Shown one piece after another: positions 22,381 through 33,613 of a stretch of DNA of 64,000 nt. Position 1 is the stretch's first letter. The number at the start of each line of letters is the position of its first letter. The notes under the pieces were generated by a model. It saw only the letters and a program-made list of their open reading frames with translations, ran no database searches and was not told where the DNA came from. A program made the translations under genes and the position numbers. The stretch lies in NCBI GenBank assembly GCA_028532985.1, contig JANCIK010000004.1, positions 2,852,001 through 2,916,000 of the forward strand, in the 5' to 3' direction. The stretch comes from Stropharia rugosoannulata. Its lineage: Eukaryota > Basidiomycota > Agaricomycetes > Agaricales > Strophariaceae.

Positions 22381-22584
22381 ATGCACTCAGTCAGTCAACT
22401 GGTTTTCTCTATCGGTTTTATCTGACCTTTACCCTATAGATCACTTCTGTTCAGGCTGACTTCGGCTGTAGCGCCACCTGCTCGTCGTGCAGCCCTAAGT
22501 GCGGACCCCCTTTCTGCCCACTTTCATGTACTCATCTCTCTCTGCAGTTGTGGATGCGTCGAAGGCTCGTGCAAATGCAAGTAA
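22381..22584 (+). CDS. Metallothionein-like cysteine-rich peptide, 34 residues
   Basis: Three exons (22381-22389, 22440-22498, 22548-22584) give 105 coding nt including TAA. Introns are GTCAGT...TATAG and GTGCGG...TGCAG, with closing phases. The product has seven cysteines in 34 residues, at positions 13, 17, 20, 24, 26, 31 and 33, giving C-x3-C-x2-C-x3-C-x-C-x4-C-x-C near a Lys C-terminus. There is one aromatic residue (Phe11) and no Cys in the first 12. This is the layout of basidiomycete copper/cadmium metallothioneins, which chelate metal ions in the cytosol. The final CGCVEGSCKCK block is especially typical. A TATA box sits 43 bp upstream. Metal induction is expected for the family but no response element is clearly visible. 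The gene is too short to appear as an open frame, so it is easily missed. Confidence 0.78.
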
Positions 22585-23048
22585 ACTAGGAACGCGACAA
22601 ATTGTCCTCCTGGCATCTTAATACGTTCTGTTTCAAAGCGATTCGTTCTCTTGTGCTGCGACAAATTTATGAAATCCATGACAACATTGAAAGCATGACT
22701 ACTCTGTTTCGTTGTTGATCTTATCTAAGTACCTGGCTCTATGTTTGTCAATACAGACTATATTCAACTCACACTGGCAGGGTGCCAGAATGCCATTTAA
22801 TTGTAATGAGCCATCTCTATCATCTGAACGTTTGTTTGATATTTATCAAGCGCATCCGAGTCATGTTGAGCCGGAGTCTGTTTATGGCAGTTTCAAGCTT
22901 CGGTTTCAAAGCTCCAGTAGGCTCCAAGGACCTTACCTTGTCGCGCACCCCACCTTGCACCACAACTTTATAACCTGGTCTTTTACCCTTCCTTCAGTCT
23001 CATTGATTATTATTATTCTCCCTTAGTGCTACTGGCACTGACTTTGTG
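22585..23048. other. Intergenic, no gene recognised
   Basis: This holds the 3' region of the metallothionein gene and sequence leading into F-box relic 2. A 104-codon open frame (22712-23026) has no recognisable motif. Confidence 0.4.
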
Positions 23049-23960
23049 ATGGCATCCCCTATTCACAGAATTCCTAGCGAGTGTCAATATGTTCAAGGAG
23101 GACTTGGATGCTCTCATGACAACGATTCTTACATCACAAGTATGCCGGGAGTGGCGAGTCCTGATACATAATACATCATCGTTGTGGGCGAAGCTCTTCG
23201 ATTTTGATACCCTTTACAGTTTCAATACCTCGGAAGGACAATGCTGGTGCACCGACGAGCTCGTACGCAGAAGCGGCCGGTCAGCGGCTTGGATCAAGGC
23301 CAAAGGCGATTTCTGGGATATTCCGCTACAAGTGTTTGTTAATACCGTGGTTAAGATCTGGCATCGCACTGAAAAGCTCATCATCCACTCGAGTGCATAT
23401 GATGAAAACGGCGAAGTCGCCCGTTCATGGCCGCCTTGATTAATACCAAAGATGGCGCCAATTATACACCTGATGCAAAGATTGTTTTATCATTTTTGCG
23501 CTGTTTACCATGCGTAGAACTTCTTCAAACTGCTGAATTAGGGCTGAGCTACTTTCTGACACCCACCAGTACAAGCGACAACACAAACTTCGAGGGCACT
23601 GAAAATTTGGAAAAAGAGAATGAAATCATATTACCCGCTCTCCGGGCTCTAACACTGTACATGTCTTCGGATTACTCGGATGCACAGCATAACCACCTCT
23701 TCAGCTTCATTCTGCTTCGGGAACTTCAAAATTATTCCATTGCGGAGCTTGTCTTTAATACAACAGACAATGAGATACCACCAGACCTTAGTTCTTTGGA
23801 CTAATTCACGGGTCTTTGGATACAGTTTGAAAGGACATGCTCCATGCATGGGACCGTCATCGAGGAAATTGAACATGTCTGCGGGGATGGCGATCCACAA
23901 AAGTTGAATTTTCAAGACATACAGTATAAACCAAAGAAGTGTAACAAATCTCCCTGTAGC
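23049..23960 (+). pseudogene. F-box family relic 2 (internally deleted)
   Basis: The start ATG (23049, MASPIHRIPSE) is followed by a frameshift into MTTILTSQVCREWRVLIHNTSSLWAKLFDFD (about 23116-23208) and LVRRSGRSAAWIKAKGDFW. The frame then breaks after IHSSAYDENGEVA and jumps directly to the C-terminal third: IVLSFLRCLPCVELL, ELGLSYFLTPTST and LPALRALTLYMSSDYSDAQHN, then a stop before FTGLW and CGDGDPQKLNF. Compared with the intact 559-residue gene at 38177-39856, roughly 200 residues of the central repeat region are missing. An internal deletion plus frameshift and nonsense changes make it non-functional. Confidence 0.8.
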
Positions 23961-25037
23961 AGCCCTGTAGCGACATAATATCTTAATGTGGTACCCTTGC
24001 TATTTGGTAGCTTGTATCTTGTTATCCTTTTGGTCATTTCGCGTCTAATAATAATAATAATAATAATAATAACATTGTGTTGTGTAAGTTACATCCAGAC
24101 AGGATTTGTTGGGTCTGATGCATTGATTAGTATCAAACGTCGAGGTAGTGCGCGCAGTTAATTTACAGTTGGTGGACGGACCTTTCTCACTCAGGCTCGT
24201 AGGGGCCGCCGGGGCCCCAGTCTCCAGATAGTACATTGAATGGTTCAGCATTTAGCCGGATCAGTCAAGCGCTTGACTCCTGCAGCCACTGCTGGCGTCA
24301 ACCAATTTTTGGTGCCCAAAAACAGGTCGTCAAATACGTCATGTTTATTTGAACACCGTTTTGACACAGAAATACTCATCGGGCTTGCCGTTCATGGTAA
24401 CCCCGAGGTAGTTTCAAGCCTATTGGCAGGCCATAAACGATGAAACAAATATAAGACGTATATGACAACACCTTTTTGGCTGATATAAATAGGTGGGCGC
24501 CAGCAGTGAACACAGATAGATTATTGCTGTAATGGATACTAAATGGAGAAAAATACTGGCGAGATAACGTTATGCGTCGATTTCAATAAGTACCCATATG
24601 CGGCGGATATGGTTCCCGTTTCGGAAATTTACACCCACAATGCCAAGCCTTAGCCAAGCCATGTCTGGGAAAGTCATTTAAATATGTAGGAAACGATTAC
24701 ATGGGCTTTACGTTCCATAACTACAACTACTGATGCTACTGTTTGGAAATTGTCCAGTTTCTTAGAGTGTACTCTAGTTTACAGCTTGGTAATTCAATAC
24801 AAGTCCACTGATAATCGGTAAAATTTTAACACAAACGCAGATGTATAAGTTACATACAGCTGATTCAAAACCCTGTCCCGTAAAAATGTCAGGTAAGCAA
24901 TGCAAGTATGACGACCATCAACAATATTGTCTTCTGATAGAGATACTAAGGCCAGTACTACTGGCACTTGTGCCATGCATGTAGAGCTCAGTGGAGTCTG
25001 GTGTTCCCGCTTCCGTCCACCTACGTCACCCGCTCAT
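23961..25037. other. Intergenic; 5' end contains a (TAA)n microsatellite
   Basis: No gene is supported. From about 24600 rightwards the sequence resembles 27930-28270, marking the left end of the first segment of a tandem duplication. The shared string GGAAATTTACACCCACA occurs at 24623 and 27956. Confidence 0.45.
24046..24072. repeat. (TAA)9 microsatellite
   Basis: Nine uninterrupted TAA units lie between F-box relic 2 and the first DUF6533-type gene. Confidence 0.95.
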
Positions 25038-27260
25038 TTACCCGCTGAAGTTCTTCGAGTTGTTCGATGAGCTGCTTGTTGTAGGATGCTCATATGTAGA
25101 GAGTTCATATAATTCATGCCGTGAAGCCGCGATCCCCCTTAAATTTAGTAAAAGCCTGGGAAAAAGAAATGTTGATTAAGGTTGTGTGTGTTTATGCTAG
25201 TCGCAGTAATGGCACCTTGAGCCTATCGTAGCTTGCAAACATTTAAGCAAGCTGATAGGAAGATAAGATGCATCTGTGTCTAAAATCCAGATGAGAAAGT
25301 TGCTTAGGGAGACGGCTATGCGCACATCATTGATTATTATGTGGACAAACACTGGCAGATTGATTGCTTACCCATTATTACTGTGTAATGATGTGATATA
25401 TTAACGAGATCGGTATATGTTGCACTAAATCTGTCAACCTACCAAGATAATACAGCATACCTAGTATAATTTATTATGGCTGCTGTATTCAAAGAATACA
25501 AATAAACACTTACCATCACGCGCTAAGATATGGATGATGGTAGGCGAGCGGGTCACACCTGCGGAGATTGTAGCTGGAGAATGAATTGTCAGCTTGAACG
25601 GCGTTTGATGACCAAAAAAAGGAGACAGAACATCAGAATATCACTTACAGAACTGATAGGACTTCCAAGCCGTCAGCACAAATATCGCTGTAGGGTGTAT
25701 CGAAGTTTTTTGTGAGGTTAGTGGACTCTACGTATCTGACACAACCAAACCATGGGTACGTACATGTTTCAAAGATGAGAAAGGGTACCCAGAAAACGAT
25801 AAGGAGAGGCCGACAGATCGAGGAATTCAGTTGTGTTATGCATCCAGTCGCACCAATAATGTCTGCTGGTTGGACTATATGGGCAGCGTCAAGTGTGGTT
25901 AAAGCCCCTTGGTAGAACCTTACATGTTTCATGCACAAATACTAATAAAAAGCAAATAACCATGGTTGAAATACATATCTGCTTTAGCTTTAGTTGTGAT
26001 CTACTACGTTTGGCGTGGTCTGCACTCACAATACATGCTGCAATTAAGAGGACCAGTAACTTCCGGTCGAGATATAATGCGTGCGTGCGCATTATTAATA
26101 TGCCTAAATTTCTCATTAACCACGTGGAAGACAGTTAATGTAGAAGCAGTATCGGGCATACACTCTATAACTGCGATAGAAACTATATCCAGAAGTGTCG
26201 ACACTAATTGATAGTCCTTGCAGCTAAGTTGAAAATTTTAGGCTAAATGGACCGGTTATAGAAGTTTGCAGTCGTACAACTAGATATGGTCAGAAGGACA
26301 CCAACTAGTTCCAAGTAAAGAGCTCACTAGTTCAGACGGAGACCATATAAACTGGGCTGGTACACGGTGCAACATTTGCTCGTTAATTCCATTGTTACTA
26401 GATAAATTATCTACCTACAGTAGAGGTCCAGAGCGAATGGGAACAATGGAAAGTACCGATTCTTGACGCAAAATTACACGGGATTGATGTATGAAAAGAA
26501 TAGCCCACTTACCACAAAGAAAATTGTGGTTCCCAATGTCTTTTTTGCTCTCCATATGCTCTTAATCTGTAGGCCATGGTAAGCAACTAGGATAAGATTG
26601 TAAAGAGCTTGAATGACCTCTTCATCAGCTGTCAACGCCATATCCCAGATAAGCAGTGTAACAGAGGCGACTGGTACGTAAGATATTACAAAAAATTAGA
26701 CGAGTTAGTACTGACAAATGAGGAGAGATGCAGCGGACCTGTTCCATACTATATCGACGAACGCAATTGAGCATTTCCATTTTGTGATATTCGGCCATTA
26801 CATACCTTGCTTGCTGCCAGGTTAGTAAGTAGCTTTGCTACTGCAGGGCCATCCGACATGGTATTAAATCAGAGTTAGGACAAGATAGTACAAGGAGCGG
26901 TGGAGATTAACGGTGGGGCCAGCCACTGCGAGCAAGTAGCTCTTAGGTTATCAAAGTCAGGGGTTGTATCCTAGTTCCTAGCGATACCCTCATCTTATAG
27001 AAGAGATATGCTGGTTCGATATCTGATGAACCTGTAAATCGTGCCCGACGCAAAAGATATATCATGTCATCTCAACTCTGATGCAAGTCTTCATGGGAAT
27101 GTGGCTCGCCCATTGTTATTAGAATCTGCCACTCCGTAAGCCCATCATAAAGCCCAAGAAACAAGGATCACCTTCTGATCATTTTTGAGCGTCACGGAAG
27201 ATTCCAAACATAAACATGGACGCCGGCATCGCCCCGGTTTCAGACGCGCTGATAGAGGCA
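24600..27260. repeat. Segmental tandem duplication, unit A
   Basis: This segment aligns piecewise with 27930-30460 at offsets of about 3.1-3.3 kb. Anchors are GGAAATTTACACCCACA (24623 and 27956), the gene stop (25038 and 28270), the gene start (26859 and 29980), ATGCTGGTTC upstream (27008 and 30163) and CCGGTTTC[A/C]GACGCGCT (27234 and 30438). The repeat therefore covers the whole gene plus about 400 bp on each side. The similarity is clearly diverged, so the event is not recent. Confidence 0.7.
25038..26859 (-). CDS. DUF6533-type multi-pass membrane protein, copy A
   Basis: Assembled from about ten short exons. The start (26859) encodes MSDGPAVAKLLTNLAASK. The next exons give SVTLLIWDMALTADEE, IKSIWRAKKTLGTTIFFV and NRYFPLFPFALDLY, the characteristic DUF6533 opening: the first membrane helix ends in WDMALT.DEE, followed by IW.A.KTLGT. 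Later exons give STLLDIVSIAVIEC, ILIMRTHALYLDRKLLVLLIAACIV and HIVQPADIIGATGC (all hydrophobic helices), and the tail IAASRHELYELSTYEHPTTSSSS ending at 25038. This is a large, function-unknown basidiomycete family of about seven predicted helices, probably in the plasma or an internal membrane. Splice phases were checked for the N-terminal five exons and the RTHALY exon and they close. It is the left member of a tandem duplicate pair. Confidence 0.72.
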
Positions 27261-28269
27261 CTGAAAGGCTTTAAAATGTAAAGTGTTTCTGTTTTAACCC
27301 ACTATCGCAACCTCTTCAGAATACACATAAGCCTTGGAACCGAATTCGGACTGAATTTGTAGACTTGCAATGGATATCTTCAGTTCGAAGCCATCAGAAG
27401 AGTGGCTAGCCTTGGATTATGCTCACCTTTTACCAACTTATGCTGCTCCCTACTCTTCTTGTCGAGCAGCGCTGCAAGAATTCTCTCAAAACATTTGACA
27501 GAGTCAACGGTTGTCTCGCTCCTCAGAAAATGAATGGAGAAGCAATCCATGGTGCCAAGTAGTTTTGCAGTCATCGCACAGTCGCAGAGCGGAGCGTGCG
27601 CGTTGAACGTTGAATGCGCACAGCACCGCGGGGCTGTACACACATAATCCCAGATCTGCCCAGTGTCGTCTCGCTTAATGTGGCTACTTGGTTGGGGTTG
27701 GCAAGGGAGTAAATATGGCGGATACTTTCAATGGAATGAGCGGGGAGAAGAGGCTACAGTGCCTGGAAGGAGGGCGGAACGGCGCCCGATTTCCGGGTGC
27801 GCCATCGTAGCTGTTCAGAAAGATTATAAAACTTCTTCTGACCCGCATGTTTGGGAGTTGTTATAGGCAAGATGTCGTCGAAACGCGGTGTGGCATCAAG
27901 CGTTGGGTACCCGGCATTTCCCGTAATCGGCGTATACGGTACGATTGTCCCTTTTGGAAATTTACACCCACAGCGCCAACTTTCAGGTTACTACCCGCGT
28001 GAGGAAAAGCATTGCCATGAACAGGATTCATATGTTCCAATGACTCGGATAGTCAAATGCATTCTTAATATTTTTCGTGTGTAATATCCAAGTCATACTC
28101 GGTAGCAAGAAACGACGACGAAGAAAGTTGGAAGCCAGACTCAATGTTACGCGCTCTGGTTGGGTCGGTCAAGCACAGTATTCCTGCAAATGAATCATCC
28201 GTGCGCCTGGTCTAGCCAATCACCTCTCTCTCTCTCTCTCTATTGAAGTTCGTCAAGTTGGTCTGTGTG
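26860..28269. other. Spacer between the duplicated membrane-protein genes
   Basis: About 1.4 kb. It includes the promoter side of copy A, unit-specific sequence (27260-27930) with no supported gene, and the duplicated 3' flank of copy B. A (CT)9 run lies at 28224-28241. Confidence 0.45.
28224..28241. repeat. (CT)9 microsatellite
   Basis: Nine CT units lie about 30 bp downstream of the stop codon of DUF6533-type copy B. Confidence 0.95.
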
Positions 28270-29980
28270 CTACATAGTAGCCGCATGCGACGAAAGTTCA
28301 TATGATGTTTCGTTTGTCGGAGCCGCAATTCTCCTCAAGTTCAGTAGTAGCAGCCTGATATAATCAAATGACAATCGAGTAATCACTATATAAATATGCC
28401 AGGCACAAGAGCATACTTTGAACCGATTGTAGCTTGGAGGCTTTTGAGCAGGCTGACAGGAAGGTATGATGCGTCTGTGTCGAGAATCCAAATGAGGAAA
28501 TTACACAAGGAGACAGCTGTGTATGTAGTACAGGTACGTATATATGAACTGCAAAATTAGTACATGGGAACACTAATAGATTGCTTACTTACCCATCATC
28601 ACTGCAAAATTGATACAGATGAATGAATCAACAGGATCAAGATAAGAACTCCTGCCAAACGCACCAAGGTAATAAAGTGGACCTGGTTTAATTATGATCA
28701 TTGTAATCAAGACATGCAAAATATCGACACTTACCATCTCGCGCTAAAACATGGATGATGGAGGTTGGGTGCAATCTAGCAACACCTGCATGGATCGTAA
28801 CTAGAAGACGAACTGTCAGTTTGAACGTGTTTGACAACACCCAGAAAACATGAAAAATATGAATCAGAAGATCACATACAGAACTGATAGGAATTCCATG
28901 CCGTCAGAATGAATATCACTGTCGGTAATAGAGTTAGCACATACTTATCCGATGCGAGTTGTCTGCAAACATACGTGTTTCAAAGATGAGAAATGGGATC
29001 CAGAATAAAATCAGAAGAGTCCTGCAGGGGCCCGAGGTTAAATTGCATATTGCTATGCACCCATTCAGACCGATGATATCTGCTGGTTGGACTATGTGGG
29101 TGGCAATGAGCATGAATAAGGTCCCGTCAGCACTGAGCTACGTACACATCTCCTGCCTGAATACCAAAAGGAAGCAGGTAAGCATAGTTCCGATACATGT
29201 CTATAATTATTTATTAGTAGTGATTTATTGGAAGAGTTTGCGCTCACAAGAGATGCGGAGATCATAAAGACAAGTATCGTTCGGTCGGGATATAATGCAT
29301 GTGTACGCATTATCAAAATACCTGCATTCCTCGTAACCACTCCGAAGGGAATGATACGCAATATTGGGCTTACACTTTATAACCGCGATAGATACTATGC
29401 CCATAGGCGTTGATACCAATTGATAGTTTTTGCAGCTAGGCTAGAATTTTAGGCTGTGTAGAACATCAAAAACCTAATACACGAATTCGCGTGTTAATTC
29501 CATTACTACTAAAACTTTATTGTCAACTTACCGTAGAGATCCAAAGTAAATGGGAACAGAGGAAAGTGCTGATTCTTGACTCGAAATTGCACAGATCTGA
29601 CGTATGTGAGAAGTAGATGACCTACCACAAAGAAAATCGTGGTTCCCAGTGTCTTTTTTGCTTTCCATATACTCTTGATCTAGAAGATATGACGGTAAGC
29701 AGCCCAAACTTGAACAACTTGAAGTGCTCAACCTCCGTGTCCACTGTCAACGCCATATCCCAGAGAAACGGCGTAAATGCCGCGTAATAGGCGCAACTGG
29801 TACGCAATTAACAGAGATTTAGAGGTTGATTTAATACCGGTGAATGAGGATGGAAGCAGCCAACCTGTTCCATACTGGTTCGAGAAAATCAATTAAGTAA
29901 TCCATTTTTGATATACAGCTATTCCAAGCCTTTCCTGCTGCAAGGCTAGTGATTAGCTTTTCTATTTCAGAGCCTTCCAT
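28270..29980 (-). CDS. DUF6533-type multi-pass membrane protein, copy B
   Basis: Exon-by-exon counterpart of copy A. It has MEGSEIEKLITSLAAGK at the start (29980), FLWDMALTVDTE, IKSIWKAKKTLGTTIFFV, NQHFPLFPFTLDLY, ILIMRTHALYPDRTILVFMISASLV, THIVQPADIIGLNGC and a C-terminus IAAPTNETSYELSSHAATM ending at 28270. Intron positions match copy A. One difference is notable: the first intron's donor, GT in copy A (AAG|GTATGT), is GC here (AAG|GCTTGG). It must either be used as a weak GC-AG intron or be read through, and read-through gives an altered N-terminus. The rest of the frame looks maintained. Function is unknown. Confidence is lower than for copy A because of this donor and because not all exons were joined. 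Confidence 0.65.
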
Positions 29981-31062
29981 GGTGGCAGATAAGAATTTGA
30001 CTGAGATGTTATAACGAATGGTCCAGGAGAAGGTGAGACTAGCTACTGCTGATAAGCGCCTCTTAAGCTCTCTAGGCCAGATGTTATATACCCGAGACCG
30101 AGTTTCGCAACTTGACCATGACTCCATTGTTACTCTGCAATTTGTTTGCAATTATGGAAAAGATGCTGGTTCTATGTCTGATGAGCTTGTAGTAGACTGC
30201 GCCCGACGCATGCGATATCATATCTCAACTCTGATGTGCGTCTTCGCCGGTGTACATCGCGGAGTAAGCGTTCCCTAAGTGCAACATACGCACGATAGCC
30301 GCCGTTTCCTCTAGACATCAGTTGCTGCGGAAACTCCATCACTGAGGCTCGAGAAAAACTAGTATTCTTGAACTTTTTGATCAATGTTGCAAGTTGAGCG
30401 TCGTGGGTGGGTGCGCTCATAGACACCGACATCCCCACCGGTTTCCGACGCGCTCCTTGGGGCGCCCATAAATGGTAATTAAAAAGTGATTTCCACAGAC
30501 TCAGAGTCCAGACGAACTCAGGGCTTGAAGCAAAAGGAAAGGAAAGGCATTTGCAGGTCATTTCGGCATGGCGGCGTTATTTATAGCACACGGCCCGTCA
30601 CATGATGGCTCTCTGCTGCCCAGAGAACCTATTGGAGGGGCTTGGAAGGACCGGGAAGCGCCTTCGATCATAGATATTAGAGAGCAACGGCCATGATGAC
30701 CAGCCATGAGTCTCCGTGCTGACTTCCATATTTCTCCGCTCTTCGATATGTCTTTAGACTCAAAGCCTGAAGCGAGGCGCTGACAGCTGGTGGACCCCGT
30801 GGCACGCTCTCGGTCCGCCATTCTGGGCTCTGGTTTTATTGTATAGCCGCCAGCTGCCGCTCTTTCCACCAACACCTTAAATCGAGTCAAAACTGCAAAG
30901 GAGGGTCGCGCATGCTTAGTCTGAAACTATAAGAAGAGTGTCCAGGGACAGAAGAGCTAGTGCTGTTCGCTTGGTGGTGCCGCAATTACGTGCCGCAGAC
31001 CTTAATACCTCTCCGAAGTTCGAACAAACGTCCTCATCATATTTACCTTCCACCACCACAAC
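29981..31062. other. Upstream region of copy B and of the GH88 gene
   Basis: About 1.1 kb. The left 480 bp belongs to duplication unit B. The right part is the GH88 promoter side, with an inverted CCAAT (ATTGG at about 30630) and no clear TATA. No gene is supported. Confidence 0.4.
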
Positions 31063-32736
31063 ATGCTGCTCTATACCCTCCTAGGGGTCTTCTCCATTCT
31101 TTTACCAGGCGCCACGGCTCTCGGGCCCTCACAATTATTCTCTCCGCTCATTCCACTGAAGGTTTCCGCGACCTTCAATCTCCTGCCCAACCCTATCGAG
31201 TACCCCCAGTACACGGACACTACGCTGGGCAAATGGATCCTGTTCGACCCGAATCTGTGGACGTCGGGATTCTTCCCGACGACGCTGTACGCACTCAACA
31301 CGCGCAAGCAGCTCTGCGGCGGCGCGACGCCCGCGAATCTGCTTGGCACCGCGGACTGGCTTAGCATGGGGCGCAGCGCAAGCAACGGCCTGCTCGACCT
31401 CGACGCAAGCCATGGAATTGGGCACGATGTCGGGTTCATCAGCTTCCCATTCGTCGAGGAGCTCATTGTGTGCGTATATGGCCTTAGGGCGTGCTTAGTA
31501 ACTCATGGAGCGCTCTTTTTTTTTCTCTTTCTACAGGAGCCCGGGCAACCAAACGGCTGTGGACGCCGTCAACCGCTTCGCGACCATGCTCGCAGCGCGC
31601 TTTGACCCCATCGTGGGGTGTACGCGGAGCTGGGACACGACTGACCCCACTGACTTCCAGGTGCGCCCGTGCCTCTGCTCAGACCAGGCGGTCTGCTGAC
31701 CTACACGCGTATAGGTTATTATAGACAACATGATGAACCTCGAGGTGCTCTTCCAGTCCGCCGACCTGACCGGGAACGACACGCTCCGCATGATCGCAAC
31801 ATCGCATGCGGACACGACGATGAAGAACCACATTCGCCCGGATGGTGCGTCTTTGGGGGTGTGCTCGATTCTATTCTATTAGGATGCTAATTTTAAGCGT
31901 TGGGGCGTATATGTGCGTGTAGGATCCACATGGCATGTCGTTGAATACAACTCGACCACTGGTGTCGTCATCCGCAAGCGCACGGCGCAGGGCTTCTCTG
32001 ACAACAGCACCTGGTCGCGCGGGCAGGCGTGGGGTATTTATGGGTTTGCGAACAGTGCGTCCATCTCTTTTCTCCTTTCGGATCGGCGCGCACGGCAGCT
32101 GATCATTGAACGGTTTGCAGTGTACAAGCGGACGAATGACACAAACTATCTGACGACTGCCCGACGGCTGGCGACGTACTTCCTGGATAACCTTCCTACT
32201 GACGGGATCGTGCCTTGGTTAGTTCATGACCGGGGCCGGGAGAAATAATCGTCTGATGCGAAGATTTTTCTAGGGACTTCAATGCTCCCTTGACGCCCCC
32301 ACCGCGTCCAGCCGACTCGTCAGCTGCGACTATTGCTGCAACTGGTCTGCTGTTACTCGCACAGCAGGAGACAACAGACACCGCACGGCAGATGTACATT
32401 GACAATGCTGTGCAGATCCTGAATAATATTACGACGCTGGCGTGGAACGAGCCCTGGCAAAGTCTGCTGTCGAACGGGACAGTTAATTGGCCTCAGAACA
32501 ACACTTTAACTGGGATCGTATATGGTGCGCACGGGTAGTTGGATGGTCCGAATTGTTTATTGATTTCATTTGCAGGCGATTATTACTACATTAAAGCGGC
32601 AAATGAGCTTGTGACAATGGGGTTGACATCCTGCACGTATGACGGGATTACGATCAGTAACTCTACGTCGGCGCTGCCCCAGCCCACGGCCGTGTCCTCA
32701 GCAACGAAACTGACTAGTTTTTTCCCGAAATGGTGA
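31063..32736 (+). CDS. Secreted GH88-family unsaturated glucuronyl hydrolase
   Basis: Seven exons (31063-31469, 31537-31660, 31715-31844, 31923-32054, 32121-32217, 32274-32524, 32576-32736) give 433 residues. A clear signal peptide (MLLYTLLGVFSILLPGATA) is followed by the family's (alpha/alpha)6-barrel motifs: YTDTTLGKWILFDPNLWTSGFFPTTLY, HDVGFISFPF, SWDTTDPTDF, IIDNMMNLEVLF (with the family's catalytic-type Asp), SHADTTMKNHIRPDGSTWHVVEY, QGFSDNSTWSRGQAWGIYGFA, YFLDNLPTDGIVPWDFNAP, DSSAATIAATGLL and GDYYYIKAANEL. GH88 enzymes release unsaturated uronic acid from products of polysaccharide lyases, so it probably helps in pectin or glucuronan breakdown outside the cell. Several N-glycosylation sites (NNS/NDT-like) fit secretion. 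It is adjacent to NTF2 in convergent orientation. No damage is seen. Confidence 0.9.
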
Positions 32737-32908
32737 TGGATCTATGAACAGTATTATACCTCTTTATCTTATGTTATATCACATGTAATGGGCAATTTTA
32801 TCAATGTTGGAAGGTATTAAATTCTTTGTTGATATTATATGAAATCCAGGAATACAGCAAGATAAACATGTTCTACGTCAGCTTGCAAAAATTTGATAGA
32901 GGCATCGA

Positions 32909-33482
32909 TTAGGAGCCGTAGTTGAGACGGAAGATGTCGTTGAATCTGATAAGATGTCAGCACACGCGCATGATGCCATCGATGGGACTAACACATAGTA
33001 GGAGGAACCATCGGGAATGAGCTGGAAGGTTTGGCTGAAGTTGAGCGGGTTCGGGCTGTCGTCGACCTGGGAGAAAAGGGGTGAGTGGCGCGGGTGGCAC
33101 GGAGAACCGCAGACGTACCACGAGGAGACCGGTGACGCTGACGAGAAGGCTGGCGACGGTGGGCGAGGAGGGCTGCGCGTCGAGCGTGATCACTTTGTGT
33201 TGGACCTTCTGGAAGGGCAGGGACTGGAGAAAAATGAGGATTGCGGGAGATCGCAAGGGGGGAGGGGCCACGCACCTCAAGCTTCTCGACGATGGCCTTT
33301 CCGCCCTGGATGGGGGTGCCCTCCCAGGTGAGCATGGAGTGGTCGCGCTAGATCTGATCAGCACGATGGTGGGGACGGGGCAGGGGACGTACGTAGAGGG
33401 CCTGGAGGGTGGAGCGATTTGCGGAGAAGGACTGGTAGTAGAAGTCGGTGAACTGCTTTGCGATGGCGGTGATATCTGACAT
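32909..33482 (-). CDS. NTF2: Nuclear transport factor 2
   Basis: NTF2 carries RanGDP into the nucleus. The start (33480-33482) opens MSDITAIAKQFTDFYYQSFSANRSTLQALY. An intron then leads to RDHSMLTWEGTPIQGGKAIVEKL, another to SLPFQKVQHKVITLDAQPSSP and [38 protein letters not shown], and the last exon is FNDIFRLNYGS, stop at 32909. Order and spacing are those of a complete NTF2 of about 125 residues, including the C-terminal NDIFRLNYG strand. The coding part is GC-rich and overlaps a 413-codon open frame in another minus-strand frame, which is a shadow. It is head to head, 131 bp ATG to ATG, with the unknown gene at 33614. Confidence 0.93.
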
Positions 33483-33613
33483 GGTGGGTGGTGGGCAGAA
33501 AGCTTCAGCTGGAGCTGAGGACGGGCGAGGAAGAGGAACGAGAGAGGCACGTGACGCTGTGTGTTCTGCTCGCGGTTGCGATGGGATGCGGCTGCAATTG
33601 TCTCTTGACCTCG
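33483..33613. promoter_or_regulatory. 131-bp divergent promoter, NTF2 / unknown conserved gene
   Basis: Two diverging start codons are only 131 bp apart, so the two promoters must overlap. It contains GGCACGTGACGC near 33545-33556 (an E-box/CACGTGAC motif) and no TATA box. The regulatory role is inferred from position. Confidence 0.5.

Larger units (their letters stand above)
27930..30460. repeat. Segmental tandem duplication, unit B
   Basis: Right-hand partner of the 24600-27260 segment, in the same orientation. It carries the second DUF6533-type gene and homologous upstream sequence up to the GGTTTCCGACGCGCT motif at about 30440. Confidence 0.7.

Noticed and set aside
24046..24072. The (TAA) run, and the (CT) and (ACC) tracts, as possible CRISPR-like or regulatory arrays.
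   Set aside because: Simple microsatellites without spacers; annotated only as repeats.
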